Of a stretch of 64,000 bases of DNA, positions 1 through 8,149 are shown in pieces. The translations under genes and the position numbers were made by a program. The notes under the pieces were generated by a model. The model searched no databases. It was not told the origin of the DNA and worked only from the letters and a program-made list of their open reading frames with translations. Every line of letters begins with the position of its first letter. Position 1 is the first letter of the stretch. This DNA comes from an uncultured Clostridia bacterium. Lineage in GTDB: Bacteria > Bacillota > Clostridia > Christensenellales > Borkfalkiaceae. Where the stretch lies: contig CALWCE010000001.1 of assembly GCA_944376295.1 (NCBI GenBank), positions 186,001-250,000 of the forward strand. The letters run 5' to 3'.

Positions 1-1554
1 CTCGAAGGCGTGGTAGAGCGCGGGGAACTTCTTGACGACGTCCTCCTTGCCCATGCCCACGAGCGAGAAGGCTTTGAGCATGATCTCGGGATCGTGATTG
101 CGGACAGCGCCCGAAGAAAGCTCGACGCCGTTGCAGACGATGTCGTACTGATAGGCGAGCACTTCGAGAGGATCCTGCTCTTCGAGCGCCTTCATCCCGC
201 CCTGCGGCATGGAGAAGGGATTGTGGCAGAATTCGAGCTCGCCGCTCTCCTCGCCGATCTCATACATGGGGAAGTCGACGATCCAGCAGAAGCGGTAGAC
301 GTTCTTTTCGAGGAGATCGAGCCCCGTGCCGAGCATGGTGCGGAGGATGCCCGCGCGCTTCTGGACGAGGGAGAGCTTGTCCTCCGCGACGAGGGCGACG
401 AACGCGCCGTTTTGAAGGGAGAGCCGCTCCTTGAAGGCGTCGACGCGCTCCGCAACGAATTTTGCGATGCCGCCTGCCGCCGCGCCGTTCTCGTCCAGCT
501 TGAACCAGAACATGGCGCCGCCCTCCGTCTTGACTTTGAACTCTTCGGCGGTCTTGTCGATCCACTTGCGTGCGACGGAAACGCCGTTGACGGCGATGGC
601 TTTGACTTTCTTGCCTTCGAAGACGGCGAACCCGCAGCCTTCCGTAAGGTCGGAGACATCCTTGATGACAAGGGGATTGCGCAGGTCGGGCTTATCCGAG
701 CCGTACGTTTCGAGCGCTTCGCGGTAGGCGACGCGGCGGAACGGGGGCTTATCGGCATCCCAGCCCGAATACTTGGCAAAGACGGGCGGGAGCACCCCTT
801 CGAGCACTTCGAAGACGTCCTCCTGCGTCGCGAACGCCATCTCGATATCCAGCTGATAGAACTCGCCGGGCGAACGGTCGGCGCGGGCGTCTTCGTCGCG
901 GAAGCAGGGAGCGATCTGGAAGTACTTGTCGAACCCCGAGCACATCAGGAGCTGCTTGTACTGCTGAGGCGCCTGCGGGAGCGCATAGAACTCGCCGGGA
1001 TAGATGCGGCTGGGGACGATATAATCGCGCGCGCCCTCGGGCGAAGAGCTCGTCAGAATAGGCGTGTTGATCTCATAAAAGCCGCGCTCGGTCATGAGCT
1101 TGCGAAGATCGGCGACGATCTGAGAGCGCAAAATGATCTTGTCGCGCACGGCGGGGTTGCGAAGGTCAAGGAAGCGGTATTTGAGGCGCGCGTCCTCGCC
1201 CGCTTCGGTGGAGTGCGAAACTTCGAAGGGAAGCGCCTGCACGGAGCGGCGGCCCAGCACTTCGATGCGCTCGGGGATGACCTCGACAAGGCCCGTAGGG
1301 AGCTTGTCGTTGGGGGAAGAGCGCAGAACGACGGTGCCTTCGACGCTGACCGTCGATTCGGTAGGGATGTCGCGCATCTGCGAAAGGCAGGGCTCTTCCG
1401 AGCAGACGACCTGCGTGGTGCCGTAAAAATCGCGCAGGACGGCAAAGAGCAGCCCGCCCTTGTCGCGCTTGCTGTCGAGCCAGCCCGAAAGTTTGACGCG
1501 CTTGCCCGCGTCCGTTTCGCGCAGCTCGCCGCAGTTATGAGTTCTGAAATACAT
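1..1554 (-). CDS. aspS: Aspartyl-tRNA synthetase, 3' end outside window
   Basis: Charges tRNA-Asp with aspartate in the cytoplasm. 518 codons are visible from ATG at 1554; the gene runs off the left edge. The N-terminal OB-fold anticodon-binding domain is followed by the class II catalytic core with motif 2 (CFRDEDARADRSPGEFY, near residue 218) and TYGSDKPDLR near residue 276. The last residues seen (KFPALYHAFE) normally lie some 60-70 residues before the C-terminus, after the bacterial-type insertion domain, so only motif 3 is missing. A ribosome binding site AAAGGA precedes the start and a sigma-A type promoter lies 32 bases further up. Identification is firm. Confidence 0.96.
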   Translation of the reverse strand, partial: MYFRTHNCGELRETDAGKRVKLSGWLDSKRDKGGLLFAVLRDFYGTTQVVCSEEPCLSQMRDIPTESTVSVEGTVVLRSSPNDKLPTGLVEVIPERIEVLGRRSVQALPFEVSHSTEAGEDARLKYRFLDLRNPAVRDKIILRSQIVADLRKLMTERGFYEINTPILTSSSPEGARDYIVPSRIYPGEFYALPQAPQQYKQLLMCSGFDKYFQIAPCFRDEDARADRSPGEFYQLDIEMAFATQEDVFEVLEGVLPPVFAKYSGWDADKPPFRRVAYREALETYGSDKPDLRNPLVIKDVSDLTEGCGFAVFEGKKVKAIAVNGVSVARKWIDKTAEEFKVKTEGGAMFWFKLDENGAAAGGIAKFVAERVDAFKERLSLQNGAFVALVAEDKLSLVQKRAGILRTMLGTGLDLLEKNVYRFCWIVDFPMYEIGEESGELEFCHNPFSMPQGGMKALEEQDPLEVLAYQYDIVCNGVELSSGAVRNHDPEIMLKAFSLVGMGKEDVVKKFPALYHAFE

Positions 1555-1586
1555 GGCTGTGTCCTTTTGTGGTTTTATTCCTGAAA

Positions 1587-1615
1587 AGCATAGCACATCC
1601 GCCCCCTTTCGTCAA
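1587..1615 (-). promoter_or_regulatory. Promoter of aspS
   Basis: On the minus strand TTGACG, 17 bases, TATGCT. It lies 33 bases upstream of the aspS start, giving a short leader with no room for a T-box. Confidence 0.7.
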
Positions 1616-1920
1616 GTATTTCGCGCACATGCAAAAAAGCCCGCCGCAAAATTAACGGGCGGCAGCCGCCGCCCGTCAAGATCGCAACAATCTTTCCGCG
1701 AAATCTCCTCACAACTTTTTTGTGCTCGCACAAAAAGTCGTGAACTCAAATTCACTGAGCCGAGCAGGGTCCCCCTGCGCTGGCTCCCCCAATTTGCCTC
1801 TTACCAGAGGCTTATTGTTCTTAGAATGACAACCGGGTGCGTGAGCGATAAAACAAGTTAAAATCAACCGTCTCCACTCCTCACGGCATTTGTTTTGCGA
1901 AGCAAAAGAAATGCGTGAAC
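1616..1920. repeat. Gene-free gap with dispersed palindromic repeats
   Basis: Holds no convincing gene. A perfect hairpin (ACGGGCGGC, loop AGCC, GCCGCCCGT) lies at about 1654-1676. A repeat unit at about 1710-1832 shares an identical 22-base block (1811-1832) with an inverted copy at 44086-44107, followed in both by a different small hairpin and CAAATTG. A further hairpin at 1883-1918, built around TTTTGCGAAGCAAAA, resembles the hairpins at 44273 and 56003. The last two lie just downstream of the trpB-like stop and may help end that transcript. Confidence 0.6.
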
Positions 1921-3288
1921 TTAAATTTGCGGTATCGTCGCAAACCCTTTCGCAAGGTCTTCGTCGGTGGGGATGGTATCCGTCATGTTGCCGTCGTTGA
2001 AGTTCTTGTAGGCAGTCATATCGAAATACCCCGTGCCCGTGAGCCCGAAGAGGATGACCTTCTTCTTGCCCTCCTCGCGGCACTTGATCGCCTCGTCCAT
2101 TGCAACGGCGATGGCGTGCGAGCTCTCGGGGGCGGGCAGGATGCCCTCGCAGCGGGCGAACTTGACCGCCGCCTCGAAGACTTTGGTCTGCTCGACGCTC
2201 GTCGCGCGCAGATACCCGTCGTGATAGAGCTTGGAGAGCACGGGGCTCATGCCGTGATAGCGCAGCCCGCCCGCGTGGTTGGGCGAGGGCATGAACCCGC
2301 AGCCCAGCGTATACATCTTGGCAAGGGGAGTGATGCGCGCCGAATCGCAGAAGTCGTAGGCGTACTTGCCGCGCGTGAGGGAGGGGCAGCTTGCGGGCTC
2401 AACGGCGAGGAAGTCGATGTTGTTTTTGCCTTCGAGCTTTTCCCCCATGAAGGGCGAGATGAGGCCGCCGAGGTTAGAGCCGCCGCCCGCGCAGCCGATG
2501 ATCAGATCGGGCTTGACGCCGTATTTATCGAGCGCGATCTTGCACTCCTGCCCGATGATGGACTGATGCAGAAGGACGTGGTCGAGCACGGAGCCCAGGA
2601 CATAGCGGCAGTTGGGCGTCTGAGTCGCCTTTTCGACGGCTTCGGAGATGGCGCAGCCCAAAGAGCCGCCCGTGCCGGGGTGTTCTTCGAGGATCTTCCT
2701 GCCCGCCGCCGTCGTCATGGAAGGAGACGGGATGACGTTCGCGCCGTAAGTGCGGATGACCTCGCGGCGGAAGGGCTTCTGCTCGTAGGAGACCTTGACC
2801 ATATACACATCGAGATCGAGCCCGAAGTAGGCGCACGCCATCGCAAGGGCGGTGCCCCACTGGCCCGCGCCCGTCTCCGTCGTGACGGAGGTGAGCCCCT
2901 GCTTCTTCGCGTAGTACGCCTGCGCCGCCGCCGAGTTGAGCTTGTGCGAGCCCGACGTGTTGTTGCCCTCGAATTTGTAGTAGATCTCGGCGGGCGTATC
3001 GAGCAGCTTTTCAAGACAGTACGCGCGCACGAGGGGGGACGGGCGGTACATCTTATAGAAGTTCCTGATCTCTTCGGGGATCTCGATGAGCTCGTCCTTG
3101 TCGTTGAGTTCCTGATCGACGCACTCTTCGCAGAACACGCCCGTAAGGTCTTCTTTCGTGCAGGGCTTGCCCGTCGCGGGATTCATGAAAGGCTCGTGCC
3201 CCCCCTTCATGTGAGCTTTGACATTATACCAGGTACGGGGCATCTCGTCTTCCGAGAGATAGATCTTGTAAGGGATGTTGGTGTTCAT
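1921..3288 (-). CDS. TrpB-like PLP-dependent enzyme (TrpB2 type)
   Basis: Predicted tryptophan synthase beta-type enzyme that joins indole and serine to make tryptophan. 455 residues, the length of the TrpB2 branch rather than the usual 400-residue TrpB. PLP lysine K116 lies in GSHKLNSA. Other family motifs are TETGAGQWGTALA, GCAGGGSN, HAGGLRYHGMSPV, PAPESSHA and GLTGTGYFD. The start is set by GGAGGA eight bases upstream; a longer reading would run into the T-box. No trpA or other trp gene is adjacent, so it stands alone and may salvage indole. The Trp-specific T-box upstream supports a role in tryptophan supply. Confidence 0.93.
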   Translation of the reverse strand: MNTNIPYKIYLSEDEMPRTWYNVKAHMKGGHEPFMNPATGKPCTKEDLTGVFCEECVDQELNDKDELIEIPEEIRNFYKMYRPSPLVRAYCLEKLLDTPAEIYYKFEGNNTSGSHKLNSAAAQAYYAKKQGLTSVTTETGAGQWGTALAMACAYFGLDLDVYMVKVSYEQKPFRREVIRTYGANVIPSPSMTTAAGRKILEEHPGTGGSLGCAISEAVEKATQTPNCRYVLGSVLDHVLLHQSIIGQECKIALDKYGVKPDLIIGCAGGGSNLGGLISPFMGEKLEGKNNIDFLAVEPASCPSLTRGKYAYDFCDSARITPLAKMYTLGCGFMPSPNHAGGLRYHGMSPVLSKLYHDGYLRATSVEQTKVFEAAVKFARCEGILPAPESSHAIAVAMDEAIKCREEGKKKVILFGLTGTGYFDMTAYKNFNDGNMTDTIPTDEDLAKGFATIPQI

Positions 3289-3299
3289 GGTTTGTTCCT

Positions 3300-3586
3300 C
3301 CTGAATCAAAATTTGTAACAAAAAACACGGAAGCCATCCGTTCGGGACGAATGTTCTCCGTGTTGCCACCCGATTTCGCGGCAGACGCCGCCTCATTGCA
3401 AGCACACTCTGATGCTCTCCCCCTGTAACGGGAGGGTCCCCGTCGGAAGCTACGCAGGGCTTTTGCCCCTTCACCCCCGCCCTCGGTGATCCATTCACGC
3501 GCCGCGGACCGCCTTCATCCCACCGCCGAAGGCTCTCTTGAGATCCGTGTAGCCGCACGCTACTCCTTCACCTCATCGGTTATGTG
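3300..3586 (-). ncRNA. T-box leader, tryptophan specific (UGG specifier)
   Basis: Transcription-attenuating leader of the trpB-like gene. The conserved T-box sequence GGGTGGCAACACGG is the complement of 3358-3371. It is followed by a terminator stem and U-run. In stem I the specifier-loop context GAATGGATC gives the codon UGG (complement of 3491-3493) with the usual purine after it. Uncharged tRNA-Trp would stabilise the antiterminator and switch the gene on when tryptophan is short. Known: T-boxes sense uncharged tRNA. Inferred: the specifier assignment, from position and context. Confidence 0.9.
3319..3362 (-). terminator. T-box attenuator terminator
   Basis: Minus-strand hairpin with outer arms CACGGA/TCCGTG (3326-3331 with 3357-3362), an imperfect inner stem, and TTTTTTG after it. 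The 5' arm overlaps the T-box sequence, as expected of a competing terminator. Confidence 0.85.
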
Positions 3587-3589
3587 CTC

Positions 3590-3618
3590 ATTTTACAGCT
3601 TTCGTCCGCATTTGTCAA
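3590..3618 (-). promoter_or_regulatory. Promoter of the T-box/trpB-like transcript
   Basis: Minus strand TTGACA, 17 bases, TAAAAT. This is close to the sigma-A consensus and sits directly upstream of stem I of the T-box. Confidence 0.85.
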
Positions 3619-3705
3619 ACGTTTGCACGCACTTTTCGCCATTCAAAATATAATTATTGCTTATCCCCCCTATTTGTCCCGCCGATGAGAGGGCGGCAAA
3701 ATCGC

Positions 3706-3734
3706 TTGACTTCTTCCTTGAAAGCAAGCATAAT
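3706..3734 (+). promoter_or_regulatory. Promoter of the first MATE gene
   Basis: TTGACT, 17 bases, CATAAT, 27 bases before the ATG at 3762. It diverges from the T-box promoter. Confidence 0.75.
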
Positions 3735-3761
3735 CGAGCGGTACTTCCTCTGAGGTGAACG

Positions 3762-5093
3762 ATGAAACTTTCCCGCCCCGCCAAAGACGCCTCCGTCCTG
3801 AACGCCTTTTTTAAATATGTCGTGCCCTCCGTGCTCGCCTTCGCGCTTTCGGGCGTGTATGCCATCGTCGACGGCTTCTTCGTCGGGCAGAGCATCGGGG
3901 ATAAGGGTCTTTCCGCCATCAACGTCGCCTTCCCCGTCGTCTCGCTCATCCAATCGCTCGGCACGGGCATCGGCATGGGCGGCGCGGTGCTGTGGTCGCT
4001 GCGCCGCGGCGAGCGCGACGATGCCGCCGACAGCTTTCTCCGCGCGACCTTGTGGATGCTGCTCTTTGCGAGCGCCTTCATGACCGCCTTCTTCTTTTTG
4101 AACGGGCCGATCCTTCGCCTCTTCGGCGCGGAGGGCGACATCTATGCCTACGGGAAGGAGTATCTCGACGTCATCGTTTTGGGCTCCGTCTTTCAGATCT
4201 TCGCGACGGGGCTCGTGCCCGCCATCCGCAACAACGGCGGGGCGACCTTCGCCTTTGTTACCATGCTCTCGGGCTTCGGCTCCAACATCGTGCTCGACTA
4301 CGTGTTCGTGTGGGTCTTAGAGGGCGGCACGGCGGGCGCTGCCGTTGCCACCATCCTCGGGCAGGCGGTCACGGCGGCAGAGGCGCTCATTTACTTCCTT
4401 GTCAAGAAGCTCCCCCTCTTCGGCTCCTTCCGCCGCTTCGGCCGCTGCGCCGCTTCCATCGTGCGCGTGGGCGTCGCCCCCTTCGGGCTCACCCTCTCGC
4501 CCATGATCTCCCTCATGCTCATCAACAAGTTCTGCATGCTGCACGGCGGGGAGAGCGCCGTCGCGTGCTATGCGTGCATCGCGTATGCCGTGACCATCGT
4601 GCAGATGCTCGTGCAGGGCGTGGGCGACGGGAGCCAGCCGCTCATCAGCACCTTCTACGGCGAAGGCCGCCCCGAAAAGAGCGCCAAAGTGCGCTTGTTT
4701 GCCTATCTTTCCGCCATTTTGTTGGCGCTTTTGTGCGGCGTGCTGCTCTTTGCGCTCAGAGAGCTGATCGGGCCTTTGTTCGGCTCTTCCGAAGAGGTCG
4801 CGGGGGACGTTGCCGCCGTTCTGCCGATCTTTCTTGCAGGGCTCGTCTTTTACGCCTTCTCGCGCGTGGCGACGGCGGGCTTCTACGCGACGGAACGCAC
4901 CCTCTTTTCCTATCTTGCGGTGTATTCCGAGCCCGCGCTCATGCTCGTCCTGCTCTTCATCCTCCCCGTATTTTGGGAGCAGACGGGCGTTTGGTGGAGC
5001 GCCGTTTCCGCGCAGGTCTTGACGGCGGGGCTGTGCCTTCTCCTCACCCTTCTCACCCGCAAAAAAGAGCGCCGCACACCGAAAGCCGTCTGA
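3762..5093 (+). CDS. MATE family multidrug/cation antiporter
   Basis: 443-residue inner-membrane protein with about 12 hydrophobic segments in two similar halves. The N-terminus (ALSGVYAIVDGFFVGQSIG) is typical of the DinF/MepA-like MATE branch, which exports cationic or xenobiotic compounds using a Na+ or H+ gradient. The start is supported by TGAGGTGA seven bases upstream and the promoter at 3706. It is a single-gene transcript, with the next gene convergent. The substrate cannot be read from the sequence. Confidence 0.9.
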   Translation: MKLSRPAKDASVLNAFFKYVVPSVLAFALSGVYAIVDGFFVGQSIGDKGLSAINVAFPVVSLIQSLGTGIGMGGAVLWSLRRGERDDAADSFLRATLWMLLFASAFMTAFFFLNGPILRLFGAEGDIYAYGKEYLDVIVLGSVFQIFATGLVPAIRNNGGATFAFVTMLSGFGSNIVLDYVFVWVLEGGTAGAAVATILGQAVTAAEALIYFLVKKLPLFGSFRRFGRCAASIVRVGVAPFGLTLSPMISLMLINKFCMLHGGESAVACYACIAYAVTIVQMLVQGVGDGSQPLISTFYGEGRPEKSAKVRLFAYLSAILLALLCGVLLFALRELIGPLFGSSEEVAGDVAAVLPIFLAGLVFYAFSRVATAGFYATERTLFSYLAVYSEPALMLVLLFILPVFWEQTGVWWSAVSAQVLTAGLCLLLTLLTRKKERRTPKAV

Positions 5094-5154
5094 CCTTCGG
5101 GCGCGCCGCTCATGGTTTCCAAACAAGGCAGCCGGATTTTCATCCGGTATCCGT

Positions 5155-5991
5155 TCAGCCCAGCAATTCGCGGATATTCCCGCAGGCAATGCGCTCCGCC
5201 TCCCGCGGAGTGAAGTCCATTTGCCCTAAGATCTCAAAATATGCGTCATAAATGCTGTTGGGCGGCAGTACCCTGCTGTCCGGATAGTCCGTTGCAAACA
5301 GAAGGCGATGAACGCCGAATGCGCGAAGGAGCTGATTGGTCTTCGCGATCCCTAAAATACGGGCGTAGACGGGCAGGATGGCAGAAATATCGACATGGCA
5401 GCCGAGAGGAAGCAGACGCTCCCACTCAAACGCCCCCATATGGCAAACAATGAGTTTGAGCGCGGGATAACGTTCCGCAATGCGGAGAATGCGATCCGCC
5501 GACGAAAGATCGTTCTCCCGCCCGGGATAACAATGGATGGCGACGGGGATCCCCCGCTCCTCGGCAAAAGCATAGACCGCATCGAAATAGGGAGAATCGG
5601 CTGCAACGCCGCTGTTATTCGGGTGGACCTTGATCCCATCCGTCTTCCAGACGTCCACTGCACGGCGGAGAAAACAGACGCTCTCTTCCGGGGCATTCCG
5701 CACATCCAGATCTGCAAAGGTATAAAAGCGGCCCTGTGACCGCCGCTTCATTTCAAACAAATTCCTGTGAACGTCATCGGCTGTAAACCCCATCGACATC
5801 AAAAACGGATCGTTCAGCGGCATGATGACCGCCTTTTCGACATGATTTTCCTCCATGACGGCACGATAACGTTCCGGATCGGCATACACCCACACATCTT
5901 CCGCATCCGGGTTCGCCCTGTGGACTTCGTCCGGTATGATGTGGATGTGGGCGTCAATTTTTTTCAGCTGTTTCCAATCGGCGGCGTCCAT
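5155..5991 (-). CDS. Amidohydrolase family protein (amidohydrolase 2)
   Basis: 278-residue metal-dependent TIM-barrel hydrolase or decarboxylase. H15-x-H17 in IDAHIHI is the first metal pair. Later motifs are AIHCYPGREND, VCHMGAFEWE and FATDYPDS, whose Asp is the usual catalytic residue. A run of upstream codons is open but unlikely to be used: GGAGGAA lies five bases before the ATG at 5991, and a promoter lies about 125 bases above it. It converges with the MATE gene. The substrate is unknown; related proteins act on aromatic or lactone compounds. Confidence 0.85.
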   Translation of the reverse strand: MDAADWKQLKKIDAHIHIIPDEVHRANPDAEDVWVYADPERYRAVMEENHVEKAVIMPLNDPFLMSMGFTADDVHRNLFEMKRRSQGRFYTFADLDVRNAPEESVCFLRRAVDVWKTDGIKVHPNNSGVAADSPYFDAVYAFAEERGIPVAIHCYPGRENDLSSADRILRIAERYPALKLIVCHMGAFEWERLLPLGCHVDISAILPVYARILGIAKTNQLLRAFGVHRLLFATDYPDSRVLPPNSIYDAYFEILGQMDFTPREAERIACGNIRELLG

Positions 5992-6013
5992 TCTTCCTCC
6001 TTCGGGCTTCCCG

Positions 6014-6070
6014 CAGACGGCGCGCCTTTCCGATGCGCTATCCCGTTGCCGTATTCCGTCCTTCCGTCTG
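6014..6070 (-). promoter_or_regulatory. Structured 5' leader of the amidohydrolase gene (possible)
   Basis: In the roughly 118-base leader the arms CAGACGG/CCGTCTG (6064-6070 with 6014-6020) enclose 43 bases. A small GGGAAGCCC hairpin follows, next to the ribosome binding site. There is no U-run, so any control would be at translation. I do not recognise a known class; it may be chance in GC-rich DNA. Confidence 0.3.
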
Positions 6071-6115
6071 AAAGCCCCTTCGGGACTTAGGCAAGATCTC
6101 TCCGCCCGCCATTTT

Positions 6116-6144
6116 ATTCTATCACACGGCGGCAAAAAGTGCAA
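6116..6144 (-). promoter_or_regulatory. Promoter of the amidohydrolase gene
   Basis: Minus strand TTGCAC, 17 bases, TAGAAT. Confidence 0.75.
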
Positions 6145-6242
6145 GCCCCGATCTTCAAACGGCAAAGAACGCCCTTCTCCACAGCGAAGGCGCTTCCCCG
6201 CGAACGCCGCTTGTCAAGCCCGCCCTCTTGCGGCGATCCCGC

Positions 6243-6887
6243 TTATTTCCCGCTTCTTTTCCGCAGGAAAGCAGCGAACGCCCCGATGCCGAGCCCCGCG
6301 AGCGAGAGGAGCGCGCCGAAAAAGAAGAGTTCGAACTGCGGCCAGGTGAAAACGCCCGTCGAGCTCATCCACGCCACGTCGAACGTCACATAGTAGGCGA
6401 GCATCTCCGCCGCCCCGAACGCGAGCGGAAAGAGCCACTTCCCCTTCCCGAGCGAACGTTCCACTCCCAAGACCGCCGAGAGCGCAATATGGGCGAGCGG
6501 AAACAAGAGATAGAAAAAGAGAAGGGAAAAGCCCATCGCGTCCGTCGCACCCGTGAAGCCCCAATAGGTGACGGGCGCCGCCGCCCAGACGAGAAAATAC
6601 ACCGCCGCGAGGATGCAAAAGCGCAGACGCCTGCCGCTCTTTACGCGATCGCAGCTCTCGCCGAGATAGCGGACATAATCGGACACCTCCTCTTTCTCCT
6701 TCAAAAGCCCGTCGAGGCTCACGCCGTAGAGATCGCTCATCTTCACGACGCTGACGATATCGGGATAGGTCTTGCCCGTCTCCCAGTTGGAGACCGTCTG
6801 ACGGCTGACGAGGAGCGCCTCCGCCGCCTGTTCCTGCGTGAGCCCCGCCTGCGCCCGCGCCGCCCTGAGTTTTTCATATAGTTCCAT
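6243..6887 (-). CDS. Membrane-anchored helix-turn-helix (XRE) regulator
   Basis: 214 residues. Residues 1-60 form a Cro/CI-type DNA-binding domain (LRAARAQAGLTQEQAAEALL, then SRQTVSNWETGKTYPDI). From about residue 85 there are five or six hydrophobic segments ending in FLRKRSGK. This architecture is common in Firmicutes, where the membrane part is thought to sense envelope or antimicrobial stress. GGAGGG eight bases before the ATG fixes the start. The targets are unknown. Confidence 0.85.
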   Translation of the reverse strand: MELYEKLRAARAQAGLTQEQAAEALLVSRQTVSNWETGKTYPDIVSVVKMSDLYGVSLDGLLKEKEEVSDYVRYLGESCDRVKSGRRLRFCILAAVYFLVWAAAPVTYWGFTGATDAMGFSLLFFYLLFPLAHIALSAVLGVERSLGKGKWLFPLAFGAAEMLAYYVTFDVAWMSSTGVFTWPQFELFFFGALLSLAGLGIGAFAAFLRKRSGK

Positions 6888-6908
6888 TTTGCCGCCCTCC
6901 TTTGCCTT

Positions 6909-6937
6909 ATCATAGCGAAAGAAAAGCGGCTTGTCCA
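6909..6937 (-). promoter_or_regulatory. Promoter of the membrane HTH regulator
   Basis: Minus strand TGGACA, 17 bases, TATGAT, 21 bases before the start codon. Confidence 0.6.
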
Positions 6938-7440
6938 TCAAACACGACGGGCATCGGCAAAAAGCCCTGTCAAAATGCTTTGACATCCCACATTTTCGCT
7001 CCACGATGCCCCGAAACAGCCCCATCTTCCGCACGCGACGAAACCGCACTCTCTCCCCTTTCCGAGCCGACGAAACCATCCTCGCCCGAAAAGCCGCACG
7101 GCCCGATCAGTCGACGCCCCATCTATCGCCCGCGACGAAACCGCGCGCCCCCACGCCCTCGACAAAACCGCACGCCCGAAAAAAAAGTCGCACAAAGCGC
7201 TCATGCTTAGGGCTCCCGCCAAGATCTTGCGTTCGGAAAAAGATTTGCGGGAAAGAGGGCGAGAAAGCGCTTTCTTGGCAAAGCCCCGGTGGGGCTTTGA
7301 CCGCTTTCGAGCTTGGGAATGACACATGGAGCGTGCCATTCCCTGACCGAGCGCGGGTTCCACACCGCGCGAGAAGCGCGAGCGTAAAAGAAAACAGCCT
7401 GAGCAAGCTCAAGCTGTTTAAAATGCGCCTTGCGGCGACC
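6938..7440. repeat. Gene-free gap with short repeats and structured repeat copy 1
   Basis: No credible gene. Bases 7035-7170 hold four variants of CGACGAAACCGC. A hairpin unit starting GGGCTCCCGC lies at 7210-7253 and resembles the units at 44273 and 56003. Bases 7263-7371 hold copy 1 of a structured repeat also present near 36557 and 56330. Its stems are GAAAGCG/CGCTTTC (7263-7269, 7302-7308), AAAGCCCC/GGGGCTTT (7280-7287, 7291-7298), a GGGAATG...CATTCCC stem (7315-7343) and a GCGCGG/CCGCGC hairpin. The open frames across it are by-products of the repeat. Confidence 0.6.
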
Positions 7441-7516
7441 TGGTGGAGCTAAGGGGATTCGAACCCCTGACCTTTTGAATGCCATTCAAACGCGCTACCA
7501 ACTGCGCTATAACCCC
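7441..7516 (-). tRNA. tRNA-Ala, anticodon GGC
   Basis: 76 bases including an encoded CCA. Acceptor GGGGTTA/TAGCTCC with the G3-U70 wobble pair that identifies alanine tRNAs. D arm GCGC/GCGC; anticodon stem TTTGA/TCAAA with loop ATGGCAT (anticodon GGC, reads GCC and GCU); T arm AGGGG/CCCCT with TTCGAAT. Confidence 0.95.
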
Positions 7517-7525
7517 GTCAACATG

Positions 7526-7555
7526 ATTATACAGGAAAGAGCCCATAAAAATCAA
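7526..7555 (-). promoter_or_regulatory. Promoter of tRNA-Ala
   Basis: Minus strand TTGATT, 18 bases, TATAAT, nine bases before the mature tRNA 5' end. Confidence 0.75.
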
Positions 7556-7719
7556 GCGTTTTTACGCACCAATTTTCTGCAATTCCCATCTCGGCCGAGA
7601 TCGTTCTTTACAACAGGCTTGCTCCCGCACAGCGGCTCAGGGCATACCCGTCCGGGATCGGTCCCCCGAACGCCGCTCCCCCTTCCAAAGCCATTGCATG
7701 AGGAAAGGCAGAGAAACGT

Positions 7720-7748
7720 TTGACTTTTCCCTCCAACGGGTATAAAAT
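7720..7748 (+). promoter_or_regulatory. Promoter of tmRNA
   Basis: TTGACT, 17 bases, TAAAAT, ending 19 bases before the mature tmRNA, which leaves a short leader for RNase P to remove. Confidence 0.8.
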
Positions 7749-7767
7749 AGAAAAGCGATATGCTTGC

Positions 7768-8149
7768 GGGCCTGTATTGGATTCGATTGCAAGCGGAATT
7801 CGCAGGATGCACGCCGGAGGCTCGGCTCCGTAAAAACGGGAATTTTTTAAATGCTGATAACAAAAGCAGAAGATCTGTCGCTGCACGTGCAACTCGCCGC
7901 GTAGCGCTTGCGGCCTAACCTTTTAGGCTCCGTCTCCTTTCGTCTGCCCACGGGCGAAAACGAGGCGTCAATCCAGTGGGGAACTCTTTGCGGCGGCTGA
8001 CTTCCCCTGCCGCAGAGCGATTCTCGGAAGCATGCGTACGGAAAGGTCGTCGGTGAACTTTCCGTGCGCGAGACCGATCGCCGACTAAGCGTGTAGGATC
8101 CGCGGAGGAACCTTGTAAGACCGCAGTTCGATTCTGCGCAGGTCCACCA
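7768..8149 (+). ncRNA. ssrA: Transfer-messenger RNA (tmRNA)
   Basis: 382 bases. The tRNA-like ends pair as GGGCCTG with CAGGTCC, including the G3-U70 alanine identity pair. They carry GGATTCGA at the 5' side, a T arm with GTTCGATTC, and an encoded CCA at 8147-8149. The tag frame starts with GCT at 7853 and stops at TAA 7916-7918. It reads ADNKSRRSVA, then ARATRRVALAA, with the usual LAA degradation signal. The tag is 21 residues long and has five Arg and one Lys, longer and more basic than most. Rescues stalled ribosomes with SmpB (not in this window). Confidence 0.93.

Noticed and set aside
10..1584. 524-codon open frame on the plus strand
   Set aside because: It is antisense to aspS. High GC with G/C third positions leaves long open shadow frames; the minus-strand reading has all AspRS motifs. 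Other long antisense frames (for example over recG, priA, ligA and pcrA) were dropped for the same reason.
6902..7452. Plus-strand open frames of 102 and 173 codons
   Set aside because: No ribosome site or promoter, biased composition, and overlap with palindromic repeats and the tRNA. Related translated peptides recur at the other repeat copies, so they are not genes.
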